8,058 bases of DNA from contig JANQOC010000127.1 of assembly GCA_028279265.1 (NCBI GenBank), forward strand, positions 1 to 8,058, given 5' to 3'. The stretch's first letter is position 1, and every line of letters starts with the position of its first letter. A program made the translations under genes and the position numbers. The notes under the pieces are model-generated. The model was not told where the DNA came from, searched no databases, and was given only the letters and a program-made list of their open reading frames with translations. Source of the stretch: Hyphomicrobiales bacterium. Lineage in GTDB: Bacteria; Pseudomonadota; Alphaproteobacteria; Rhizobiales; CAYWUX01. This document shows, piece by piece, positions 1-5,933 of this stretch.

Positions 1-1
1 A

Positions 2-322
2 AATTCCAGCCCGGATAAGGCCGACTCACCGGTTGACGCCGGTAACAACGAAGCATCCGCCGAAGAGGCGGAGGAAGAGTTCGAACTGATCTGGCGGCCT
101 GTTCGCAGAAAACCGGTTAGGGCCAAAAGGCCGGGAACCGGGCGCAAGGCGCAAACGCCTCATCGCAAAGCCAAGAGTTCTGCTCCGCGCAAACAGAAAG
201 CAAAACAGTCAAAACCCCGTAGAGCAGAGAAAAAGGTTAAGCCATTCGATCCCAATTCACCGTTTGCAGCATTGAAGAAACTCAAAGATGACCTCGAAAG
301 CCAAAACACCGATCGCCAGTGA
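2..322 (+). CDS. C-terminal tail of an ATP-dependent helicase (partial, 5' end outside window)
   Basis: The frame is open from the first complete codon to a TGA at 320-322 and has no start in the window, giving 106 residues of a longer protein. The visible part is low complexity: an acidic stretch (EEAEEEFELIW) is followed by a long Lys/Arg/Pro-rich segment and a final motif FDPNSPFAALKKLKDDL. No helicase motor motifs lie in the window. The call rests on recognising this tail type: alphaproteobacterial DEAD/DEAH-type helicases encoded just upstream of an S4-domain gene and fdxA commonly end in a basic linker plus a DP-SPFA-L-LK motif. The basic tail probably contacts nucleic acid (inference). 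The last 35 bases overlap the S4 gene, which suggests co-transcription. An unrelated basic protein is possible, but the tail and context together make the helicase the best reading. Confidence 0.72.
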   Translation, partial: NSSPDKADSPVDAGNNEASAEEAEEEFELIWRPVRRKPVRAKRPGTGRKAQTPHRKAKSSAPRKQKAKQSKPRRAEKKVKPFDPNSPFAALKKLKDDLESQNTDRQ

Positions 323-734
323 TACAGCCACGGATCAGTCACAACGGATCGATAAATGGCTTTGGTTTACACGCTTAACCAAAACCCGCTCGCAAGCGAG
401 CCGAATGATCAGCGATGGAAAAGTCAGGATCAACAAGGCGCGGGTTCAAAAACCTGCATCGCTTGTTCGGATAGGCGACGTGGTAACAGCAATGATTAAT
501 CGTAATTTGCGGGTCCTCGAAGTTAGGGAACTCGGAGATAGAAGAGGTCCGGCCTCGGAAGCTAAGTTGCTCTACAACGATATCACGCCTGATATCCCGG
601 CAAAGTCAAAGCGGCGATCCGCAGCAATGAAATCACCGACCCGGGAACCAGGTTCCGGCCGGCCGACGAAACGGGAAAGAAGAAAACTCGATCGATTTCG
701 GGACAAATACGAGACAGATCTCGAAGGTCTGTAG
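288..734 (+). CDS. RNA-binding S4 domain protein (Hsp15/HslR family)
   Basis: This is a 148-residue basic protein. Residues about 19-85 form an S4 RNA-binding domain: it opens with QRIDKWLWFTRLTKTRSQA, continues with SRMISDGKVRINK, and ends with the VRIGDVV turn and a following strand, the usual alpha-L fold order. The C-terminal half is Arg/Lys rich and ends with GRPTKRERRKLDRFR, typical of alphaproteobacterial Hsp15-like proteins. In E. coli, Hsp15 (HslR) binds 50S subunits carrying a stalled peptidyl-tRNA and helps recycle them. The same role here is inference from family membership. The ATG at 288 lies inside the helicase gene in another frame (35-base overlap) and has only a weak purine-rich upstream stretch, so translational coupling is likely. 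The 15-20 residues before the domain are probably disordered. Confidence 0.88.
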   Translation: MTSKAKTPIASDTATDQSQRIDKWLWFTRLTKTRSQASRMISDGKVRINKARVQKPASLVRIGDVVTAMINRNLRVLEVRELGDRRGPASEAKLLYNDITPDIPAKSKRRSAAMKSPTREPGSGRPTKRERRKLDRFRDKYETDLEGL

Positions 735-955
735 ACGCGTCATCTGATAGTCGGTTGACTGACATAATCCATGTCTCATTGAAATGTTTAGCATCAATAT
801 AAAATTAGAGCCTTTTCCGGCTACTCTGTCTTGTGCTTTGAACAGAGATCGTATAGGGAATTTCGGGATTTGGATTTGTTCCTCCGAGGAAAGACGCGAC
901 AAGATCGGCTGAATCTTGCATTTGGGCGCTTCCGGGGACAACGGAGAATTAGTCG

Positions 956-1294
956 ATGACTTATATCGTTAATGAGAACTGCATTAAATGCAAATACACG
1001 GATTGCGTTGAGGTTTGCCCCGTGGATTGCTTTTACGAGGGTGAAAACATGCTTGTTATTCATCCGGACGAGTGCATTGATTGTGGGGTTTGTGAACCTG
1101 AGTGCCCCGTGGAAGCCATTAAACCTGATACGGAACCAGGTTTGGAAAAGTGGCTGGAAGTTAATCAGGAATATGCTGAAAAATGGCCGAATATCACGAC
1201 GAAAAGAGATCAGCTACCTGATGCGGAGAAATTTGAAAGTGAAACCGATAAATTTGAGAAATACTTTTCTTCAAATCCTGGTGCAGGAGACTAA
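956..1294 (+). CDS. fdxA: Seven-iron ferredoxin FdxA ([3Fe-4S][4Fe-4S])
   Basis: This is a 112-residue acidic protein of the Azotobacter ferredoxin I type, a soluble low-potential electron carrier. The first 56 residues hold nine cysteines (9, 12, 17, 21, 25, 40, 43, 46, 50) spaced exactly as in that family. By homology Cys9, Cys17 and Cys50 bind the 3Fe-4S cluster and Cys21, Cys40, Cys43 and Cys46 the 4Fe-4S cluster; Cys12 and Cys25 correspond to non-ligand cysteines. The segments CIKCKYTDCVEVCPVDCFYEG and HPDECIDCGVCEPECP are near-diagnostic, and WPNIT plus DPLPDAE-like residues match the family's C-terminal extension. A Shine-Dalgarno GGAGA sits eight bases before the ATG. A 221-base gap follows the S4 gene, so fdxA may have its own promoter. 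The redox partner cannot be told from this window. Confidence 0.97.
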   Translation: MTYIVNENCIKCKYTDCVEVCPVDCFYEGENMLVIHPDECIDCGVCEPECPVEAIKPDTEPGLEKWLEVNQEYAEKWPNITTKRDQLPDAEKFESETDKFEKYFSSNPGAGD

Positions 1295-1320
1295 TTATTA
1301 ATAATTGTTAATAAACGTGG

Positions 1321-1335
1321 TTAACAAAACTTTAA
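1321..1335. promoter_or_regulatory. Candidate CtrA-type box TTAA-N7-TTAA
   Basis: The sequence TTAACAAAACTTTAA matches the palindromic consensus TTAA-N7-TTAA exactly. CtrA is the cell-cycle or motility response regulator of Alphaproteobacteria and binds such sites. The surrounding 150 bases are AT-rich, so a chance match is quite possible. Nearby TTAA words at other spacings (N6, N9) do not fit the consensus. Confidence 0.3.
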
Positions 1336-1428
1336 TAATAACTGCACAACCCAAGTTTAACTAAAAAGTTCCGAAATATTAACGAATTGAATGCTTTACG
1401 CCTTTAATTCTTGGGTAATTTGTGTTAA

Positions 1429-1434
1429 TATAAT
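1429..1434 (+). promoter_or_regulatory. Isolated perfect -10 hexamer TATAAT
   Basis: TATAAT sits at the end of the AT-rich block. No good -35 hexamer is present 16-18 bases upstream (AATTCT or similar), and there is no extended -10 TG. It gains some interest because a hairpin with a T-tract begins about 40 bases downstream, but in AT-rich DNA the hexamer alone is weak evidence. Confidence 0.2.
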
Positions 1435-1475
1435 ATTGAATTGGTAAAAACGCCTAGGGTTTGCGATTTGGCCGG

Positions 1476-1499
1476 GCCGGCAGGTCTGGCTTTATTTTT
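1476..1499 (+). terminator. Candidate intrinsic terminator in the fdxA-carD spacer
   Basis: The arms GCCGG (1476-1480) and CTGGC (1486-1490) pair with one G-T wobble around the loop CAGGT and are followed by TTTATTTTT (1491-1499). The stem is short, so strength is uncertain. It lies about 180 bases past the fdxA stop and before the best carD promoter candidate, so it could end the fdxA transcript or attenuate read-through into carD. An overlapping GCCGG-G-CCGGC palindrome (1471-1481) could compete with it. Confidence 0.35.
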
Positions 1500-1537
1500 C
1501 AACGAAATTAGATTTCTCAGGATACCGCGATGTATTC

Positions 1538-1567
1538 TTGAAGTAATCTTGGGCTCAACCATATATA
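1538..1567 (+). promoter_or_regulatory. Candidate promoter for carD
   Basis: TTGAAG (1538-1543) is followed after 18 bases by TATATA (1562-1567), a fair match to housekeeping-sigma hexamers with the -35 preceded by C as is common in Alphaproteobacteria. Transcription from here would give a leader of about 160 bases before the carD ATG. Confidence 0.3.
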
Positions 1568-1733
1568 CACTGTGGATCTCGTGTCATTCGACATTTGCTA
1601 TCCACTGGACAAAACAGGCGGCGGTAATCAACTCCTTCTACAAACCGCAATCCTGTCTGGTTGACGAGAAGCGTAAATCAGACCCGCTTCTTTCGTTGCT
1701 GTGCGCTAGGATATAGATAATTGGGTAGTATGA

Positions 1734-2342
1734 ATGGCTGCAAAAACCGCTAAAAAGAAACCTCCACAACAGAGAAATGGCTTCAAAAAGAACGAATACA
1801 TCGTTTATCCCACACATGGGGTCGGCCAGATCATAAGCATCGACGAAGAAGAAATTGCAGGCGCTAAACTCGAGCTTTTCGTTATTGACTTTCAGCAGGA
1901 CAAAATGACCTTGCGTGTTCCCACAGCAAAAAGTGCGGAAGTGGGCATGAGAAAACTGTCCGGTGATGAGATCGTCAGCAAGGCAATGACGACTTTGAAA
2001 GGCAAAGCGCGGATCAAAAGGACCATGTGGAGCCGCAGGGCCCAGGAATATGAAGCCAAAATCAACTCTGGTGACCTGATATCCATTGCCGAGGTCGTAC
2101 GTGACCTTTATCGATCAGATACACAACCGGAACAATCCTATTCCGAAAGACAGCTTTACGAATCGGCTCTCGACAGAATGGCGAGGGAGATCGCTGCCGT
2201 ACAGAAAGTCGAAGAAGGGATTGCCAAACAGAATATTGTCGAAGTATTGGCCAAAAGCACGAGCGCGAGCCGCAAGGCGGCTCTTGAAAGCGCTTCCGAG
2301 TCCGATAGCGAATCTTCACATGAGGAAGATCAGGCGGCTTAA
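1734..2342 (+). CDS. carD: CarD/CdnL family transcriptional regulator
   Basis: This 202-residue protein binds RNA polymerase and stabilises open promoter complexes, notably at rRNA and growth genes in characterised relatives (CarD in mycobacteria, CdnL in Caulobacter and Myxococcus). Residues about 17-75 form the Tudor-like polymerase-beta-binding domain, with the hallmark YIVYPTHGVGQI and the strands LELFVIDF and MTLRVPTAK. Residues about 80-165 are the helical DNA-binding domain; Trp99 in RTMWSRRAQEYE matches the tryptophan that wedges into the minor groove at the upstream edge of the bubble. The tail is Ser/Glu-rich and ends in Ala-Ala, resembling the ClpXP-sensitive end of Caulobacter CdnL. 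The start is fixed because an in-frame TGA (1731-1733) directly precedes the ATG. There is no clear Shine-Dalgarno, and an overlapping out-of-frame ATG lies four bases upstream. A strong terminator follows, so this is probably a single-gene transcript. Confidence 0.95.
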   Translation: MAAKTAKKKPPQQRNGFKKNEYIVYPTHGVGQIISIDEEEIAGAKLELFVIDFQQDKMTLRVPTAKSAEVGMRKLSGDEIVSKAMTTLKGKARIKRTMWSRRAQEYEAKINSGDLISIAEVVRDLYRSDTQPEQSYSERQLYESALDRMAREIAAVQKVEEGIAKQNIVEVLAKSTSASRKAALESASESDSESSHEEDQAA

Positions 2343-2383
2343 GTTCGGCAACCCTGGATAAAGCCTTACGAATTAGACAATGC

Positions 2384-2417
2384 AAAGCCAGTGCAAAATG
2401 CACTGGCTTTTTCTTTT
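2384..2417 (+). terminator. Strong intrinsic terminator after carD
   Basis: The arms AAAGCCAGTGC (2384-2394) and GCACTGGCTTT (2400-2410) pair perfectly over 11 bases around the loop AAAAT. The T-run TTTTT (2408-2412) continues as CTTTT. It lies about 40 bases past the carD stop. On the minus strand the A-run also gives a T-tract, but no minus gene ends here. Confidence 0.93.
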
Positions 2418-2486
2418 CATCATATTTCCAAATGCTCTAATATTGAATATCTGCCAGTTACAGCGATTGATCGATAGGATAGGTAT

Positions 2487-3413
2487 ATGAAAGCTTCCTA
2501 CTTTGAAAAACATGGTGGACCCGAAGTCCTGCAATATGGCGAGTTACCGGATCCAACACCTGAGTCCAATGAAATTCTGATCGACATCCATGCCGCATCG
2601 GTGAATGGCGCTGACTGGAAAGTCCGCACAAATCAGTATGGCCGGCCAATCGACTTTCCTTATATTCTCGGCCGAGATTTTTCAGGTATTGTCAGCGCCT
2701 TGGGAAGCGAAGCGGCGGATTTCAAAGTCGGCGACGAAGTCTTCGGCGTCTGCGAGAATGGACAAGAGGGCACATATGCCGAGAAAATCGCAATGGACCA
2801 GAAACTGGTTGCTCTAAAACCGTCCAACCTCTCACATCTCGATGCTGCCAGTCTCGCGCTTATCGGCCTCACAGCTATCGTGTCCATTGAAGATTGCCTG
2901 CAACTTCAGAAGGACGAAAAAATCCTCATTCAAGGGGGTGCCGGAGGCGTTGCCGGCTTTGCCATACAGCTTGCGAAGCATATTGGTGCGTATGTGATCA
3001 CAACAACGAGTGCGACCAATTCCGATTATGTGAAAGCACTCGGAGCCGACGAAGTCATCGACTACAAGACTCAGGATTTCACGGAAATGGTCTCTGACTG
3101 TGATGCGGTGTTTGACACGGTTGGGGGCGATGTCGCCATGCGGAGTTTCGAAGTTATAAAATCAGGCGGCCGAGCGGCCTTTATCGCGTCTGGGTTCAAG
3201 GCACCGGATTCCCCCCGTGACGATGTACAATCCCTGCGCCCGGACGCCCAGCGAAGTCGTGCGCGCATGGAGAGAGTGGCGGAACTGGCATCAAACGGTG
3301 TTGTCAAAATTCCGGAGCGCCAAATATTCAGCCTTTCCCAGGCTCAGGAGGCGCATCGAATAAGTGAAGGGCGTCATCTGAGAGGCAAGCTGTTATTCGA
3401 GATCAAAGAATAG
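2487..3413 (+). CDS. NAD(P)-dependent zinc-less alcohol dehydrogenase/quinone oxidoreductase-like protein (MDR superfamily)
   Basis: This 308-residue cytosolic enzyme belongs to the medium-chain dehydrogenase/reductase superfamily, in the zinc-free quinone-reductase/enoyl-reductase-like branch. The N-terminal GroES-like domain (about 1-120) begins MKASYFEKHGGPEVL and contains ASVNGADWKVR, the PYILGRDFSGIV segment and VGDEVFG. The Rossmann nucleotide-binding domain spans about 120-260, with the glycine-rich loop GGAGGVAG at 150-157, then LGADEVIDY and VFDTVGG. The C-terminal part ends with the usual SLSQAQEAHR and GRHLRGKLLFEI segments. The ligands of zinc-type alcohol dehydrogenases are absent, as expected for this branch. 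NADPH use is typical but the substrate cannot be told. The ATG has a modest upstream AGGATAGG. It lies past the carD terminator, so it is a separate unit; no terminator is obvious after it. Confidence 0.9.
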   Translation: MKASYFEKHGGPEVLQYGELPDPTPESNEILIDIHAASVNGADWKVRTNQYGRPIDFPYILGRDFSGIVSALGSEAADFKVGDEVFGVCENGQEGTYAEKIAMDQKLVALKPSNLSHLDAASLALIGLTAIVSIEDCLQLQKDEKILIQGGAGGVAGFAIQLAKHIGAYVITTTSATNSDYVKALGADEVIDYKTQDFTEMVSDCDAVFDTVGGDVAMRSFEVIKSGGRAAFIASGFKAPDSPRDDVQSLRPDAQRSRARMERVAELASNGVVKIPERQIFSLSQAQEAHRISEGRHLRGKLLFEIKE

Positions 3414-3441
3414 TGCCTGTGATTTAACGGAGGTATCCGAT

Positions 3442-3690
3442 CTACGCGCATTTAGCCCAATATCGATCCAGGGCATCCGTATAGGCTTTGGAATTGGACT
3501 GGCCCTTGGCGTGCATCTGATCCAGTTTTTGCTTCTGAGATTTGCAGTCGCCGGCCAACTGTCCCCCAACAGCGGCATTGCCAAGGGGCTCTTGCTCGGA
3601 AACGGGTGTACAGGCTGCTACACTCACAATCGAAATGAGCAGAACTGCAATTAATTTGAAAGATCTAATTGATTTAGATTGCCCCAACAC
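3442..3690 (-). CDS. Small predicted lipoprotein of unknown function
   Basis: This is an 82-residue precursor on the minus strand with a GTG start (a TTG follows directly and is an alternative). The N-terminus has Lys/Arg at 6-12, a hydrophobic core at about 13-24 and a lipobox-like VAAC with Cys27, so I predict signal peptidase II cleavage and a lipidated mature protein of about 56 residues. The mature part is hydrophilic, with KSQKQKLDQM and a C-terminal DRYWAKCA; Cys49 and Cys81 could form a disulfide in the periplasm. I do not recognise the family. It is convergent with the oxidoreductase gene (28-base gap) and divergent from pirin (83-base gap). The Shine-Dalgarno is uncertain: CAGG motifs sit very close to the start. 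The signal peptide makes it more likely real than not. Confidence 0.68.
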   Translation of the reverse strand: MLGQSKSIRSFKLIAVLLISIVSVAACTPVSEQEPLGNAAVGGQLAGDCKSQKQKLDQMHAKGQSNSKAYTDALDRYWAKCA

Positions 3691-3720
3691 CCTGCACCTG
3701 CCACTGGATAAATTTACGAC

Positions 3721-3726
3721 TATAAT
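3721..3726 (+). promoter_or_regulatory. Candidate -10 element for pirin
   Basis: A perfect TATAAT lies 48 bases before the pirin ATG in the 83-base divergent gap. The bases 17-18 upstream (CTGCCA) match the -35 consensus poorly, so this is a tentative promoter. Confidence 0.3.
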
Positions 3727-3773
3727 TATATCTTCGATATTACAGTTTTCTGTCGAGAATAAGGAAGATCTGG

Positions 3774-4679
3774 ATGTCTATACGACCTGTCAAAAATATC
3801 TCCCAAGCGCAACCGGCACTGGAAGGTGCGGGTGTGAAACTGCATCGGGTTTTTGGATTTGGCGATACGGATCAAACTGACCCCTTCCTGCTGCTCGATG
3901 ATTTCAGGAATGAAAACCCGGACGACTATATTCGTGGTTTTCCCTGGCATCCGCATCGTGGAATTGAAACCATCTCCTATGTGCTGGCAGGCACCGTTGC
4001 ACACAATGACAGTTTGGGAAATGAAGGTCGCCTCGGGTCTGGTGACGTCCAGTGGATGACCGCAGGGCGCGGCATTCTGCACCAGGAAATGCCCGAAGGA
4101 AATGACGATGGTCAGATGCACGGATTTCAGCTATGGGCCAACCTTCCGCAATCGCAAAAAATGACCGCTCCGCGATATCAGGATATCGTCGCCAACGAAA
4201 TACCCGAAATCACCGATGATGACGGGACAACTGCGAGAATCATCTGCGGGGAATTCTGGGGTGCAAAAGGACCGGTCGAAGGTGTTGCGGCTGATCCGAA
4301 TTTTTTTGATATCAGCGTGCCCCCGGGATTAAAAAAGAGACTGTCTGTCGAGACCGAGCGAAACGCCTTCGCTTATGTTTTCGCAGGGTCCGGTGTCTTC
4401 CGCGACTCTTCCGAGCCCACGGGAATTCTTACCGAAAGAGAGGGAGCCAACGGAGAAGAGGTCTATATCCGCGAAAAAGCCGAGAACCGTTCCCTAGTGC
4501 TCTTCGATCGTGGCGACGAAGTTGTTGTCCAGGCCGGGGACGAAGGGATTCGATTCTTGCTAGTCTCCGGAAAACCAATCCAGGAGCCGATTGCCTGGCA
4601 TGGACCGATCGTCATGAATACACAGGCCGAAATCCATCAAGCGATGGGCGAACTCCAGAACGGCACTTTTATCCGGTAG
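3774..4679 (+). CDS. Pirin family protein
   Basis: This is a 301-residue bicupin of the pirin family. The N-terminal cupin (about 1-130) carries the metal-binding set: His59 and His61 in FPWHPHRGIETISYVL, and His103 and Glu105 in GRGILHQEMP, matching the iron ligands of human pirin and bacterial YhhW. PFLLLDDF near residue 40 and MHGFQLWANLP after the ligand region are also family hallmarks. The C-terminal cupin (about 170-290) contains VPPGLKKRLSVE and FAYVFAGSG and lacks the ligands, as usual. Characterised relatives include quercetin 2,3-dioxygenases and redox-linked regulators; the substrate here is unknown. The Shine-Dalgarno AGGAAG lies six bases before the ATG. The gene is divergent from the small lipoprotein and convergent with the TRIC gene. 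Confidence 0.93.
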   Translation: MSIRPVKNISQAQPALEGAGVKLHRVFGFGDTDQTDPFLLLDDFRNENPDDYIRGFPWHPHRGIETISYVLAGTVAHNDSLGNEGRLGSGDVQWMTAGRGILHQEMPEGNDDGQMHGFQLWANLPQSQKMTAPRYQDIVANEIPEITDDDGTTARIICGEFWGAKGPVEGVAADPNFFDISVPPGLKKRLSVETERNAFAYVFAGSGVFRDSSEPTGILTEREGANGEEVYIREKAENRSLVLFDRGDEVVVQAGDEGIRFLLVSGKPIQEPIAWHGPIVMNTQAEIHQAMGELQNGTFIR

Positions 4680-4690
4680 TCGAGTACCGG
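4673..4690. terminator. Hairpin at the pirin/TRIC convergence
   Basis: The perfect inverted repeat CCGGTA-GTCGAG-TACCGG spans the pirin stop codon and nearly fills the gap to the TRIC stop at 4696. No clean T-run follows on either strand, so a canonical intrinsic terminator is not supported. It may shield the 3' ends of the two converging transcripts. Confidence 0.3.
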
Positions 4691-4695
4691 GTAGT

Positions 4696-5337
4696 CTAGT
4701 AGTCCGCACCTTTTCTTGGACGGTATCTCGGCAGAGACAACTGAAACTGGATGCCACAGGCCCGAAGGGCAAACCCGAAGACCGTTCCAATAATCGCCGC
4801 GGTTGTAATATCGACACCGATCAGCCGCAATGCCACATAGGTGCAGGCGGACAGCAAGGCCGCAGTAGCATAGACTTCGTGCTTTAATATAAGCGGCGTT
4901 TCATTGGTAATGACATCGCGTACCAATCCACCGAAAGTCGCCGTCATGACGCCCAGTGTGATCGCCGGCAAAAACGAAGCTCCCTGATTAAGCGCCAGGT
5001 GGGCGCCGAGAATGCCGTAGGCAGATATACCGATAGCATCAAACCAAAGAAGCAGGCTGTAGCGTTTTTGGACCCGGTGCGCGAAGAAAAATCCAATGCA
5101 GGCAATGACCAGACAGATAAAAAGGTAAAATTGCTCAGAAATCCAGAATACGGGTCGATCCAGGATGATATCCCTGAGTGTACCGCCTCCGATGCCGGTC
5201 ACCGTCGCAACCAGGGCAAATCCGATGATGTCCATTTGTTTTCTGCTGGCAACGAGGGCTCCGGACATTGCAAAAACCGAGACACCGAGATAATCAAGCC
5301 AGGTGATGTAGAGAGGCATGTCAGAATCTTGTTTCAC
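4696..5337 (-). CDS. TRIC/UPF0126 family membrane protein (YicG/YadS-like)
   Basis: This 213-residue, strongly hydrophobic inner-membrane protein has about seven predicted membrane segments in two related halves, each with the family's glycine-rich motif: GIGGGTLRD at 48-56 and FGGLVRD at 135-141. The internal repeat, the paired Arg-Asp signatures and the short basic tail (RYRPRKG) identify the prokaryotic trimeric intracellular cation channel (TRIC) family. E. coli YicG of this family is reported to transport glycine, so the substrate here could be a cation or a small amino acid. The GTG start at 5337 overlaps the cupin stop as GTGA, which suggests translational coupling. An ATG at codon 7 is an alternative start, but neither has a clear Shine-Dalgarno. 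Confidence 0.92.
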   Translation of the reverse strand: MKQDSDMPLYITWLDYLGVSVFAMSGALVASRKQMDIIGFALVATVTGIGGGTLRDIILDRPVFWISEQFYLFICLVIACIGFFFAHRVQKRYSLLLWFDAIGISAYGILGAHLALNQGASFLPAITLGVMTATFGGLVRDVITNETPLILKHEVYATAALLSACTYVALRLIGVDITTAAIIGTVFGFALRACGIQFQLSLPRYRPRKGADY

Positions 5338-5738
5338 ACATCTGCGGGTATGCCCTTTATTCCTGACCTGAGATCTTTGCAGGTAAAGAACAGACAGTCT
5401 TCTTCGGAAATAACCACGGTTCCATGTACGCTGTTTGGAGGAAAGTAGACGAGTTCACCTGGCCCCATTTCCCTTGTATTGCCATCGATCGTCGTACGTG
5501 CGCGACCCTCGATGATATAAATCCATTGTTCGTTGGGATGCGAATGGAGCTTGGCTTCAACACCGCTGGCTATTTTCATGAGCCCGACCGTTGTCAATTC
5601 ACCTTCAATAACCGGCCCGAGAGTTTCCCCGTAGCCTTCGGCGGCGTTGACATGGGCGAGCGATTTCATATCAAAGTAGGTGTTATCTGCATCTGCCCGG
5701 TAAGCACCCTCGGTTTTTAATTTTCGATTTTCTGCCAA
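5334..5738 (-). CDS. Single-domain cupin protein
   Basis: This 134-residue protein has one cupin beta-barrel. Motif 1 is about 59-78: G-x5-HSH (His65, His67), then PNEQWIYIIEG, with Glu70 or Gln71 as the third ligand. Motif 2 is about 94-105: GELVYFPPNSVH with His105. The metal set is therefore intact in outline, but the substrate cannot be inferred; small cupins of this type include dioxygenases, isomerases and sugar- or amino-acid-derivative-binding proteins. The start is TTG, chosen because GGGAGGA (complement of 5743-5749) lies five bases upstream; the nearby ATG is out of frame. The gene is the first of a two-gene minus-strand unit with the TRIC gene (four-base overlap) and is divergent from the large membrane protein. 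Confidence 0.88.
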   Translation of the reverse strand: MAENRKLKTEGAYRADADNTYFDMKSLAHVNAAEGYGETLGPVIEGELTTVGLMKIASGVEAKLHSHPNEQWIYIIEGRARTTIDGNTREMGPGELVYFPPNSVHGTVVISEEDCLFFTCKDLRSGIKGIPADV

Positions 5739-5933
5739 TATGTCCTCCCATAGCGCAATATTTATCCGAGTTAGTTTGCTCGAATGAATTTTCCTTTCAA
5801 TCCCAACAATCTATCAGCTAATGCAGCGGCGACAAGGCCTCGCAATGATCATATTCCCCTGATAGAATTGCTTCCTAAACTGAGTAAATAATGTTGCAGA
5901 TTACGCAGAGATAAAGAGTAGAAGGGGTTGGGG

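Larger units (their letters stand above)
1295..1733. other. 439-base intergenic region between fdxA and carD
   Basis: No convincing gene lies here. Bases 1295-1440 are strikingly AT-rich with many TTAA words; the rest returns to the local composition. A 91-codon open frame at 1441-1716 starts at TTG with no Shine-Dalgarno and gives a protein without recognisable domains, so I treat it as chance. Listed separately below are a CtrA-type box (1321-1335), an isolated TATAAT (1429-1434), a hairpin with a T-tract (1476-1499) and a candidate promoter for carD (1538-1567). The length and layout suggest that carD has its own transcript with a long leader (inference). Confidence 0.6.

Noticed and set aside
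779..805. TTGAAA...TAAAAT as a promoter for fdxA
   Set aside because: The spacer is only 15 bases and the -10 is mediocre; plausible location but too weak to list.
807..822. AGCC/GGCT hairpin upstream of fdxA
   Set aside because: Only four strong pairs; no T-run on the plus strand, and no minus-strand gene ends there for it to terminate.
972..1301. 109-codon frame overlapping fdxA
   Set aside because: A shadow in another frame of a gene with an unambiguous cysteine signature.
1441..1716. 91-codon open frame in the fdxA-carD spacer
   Set aside because: TTG start, no Shine-Dalgarno, no recognisable domain and odd residue composition (Cys/Ile/Leu/Ser mix); more likely leader or non-coding DNA.
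2062..2403. Minus-strand 113-codon frame over carD
   Set aside because: Antisense shadow of a well-supported gene; no ribosome binding site and it runs through the carD terminator.
4675..4697. GGTAGTC direct repeat (two copies)
   Set aside because: Seven bases only, partly explained by the hairpin; no sign of an array or attachment site.
4999..5448. 149-codon plus-strand frame across the TRIC/cupin region
   Set aside because: Antisense to two confidently identified genes and without a ribosome binding site.
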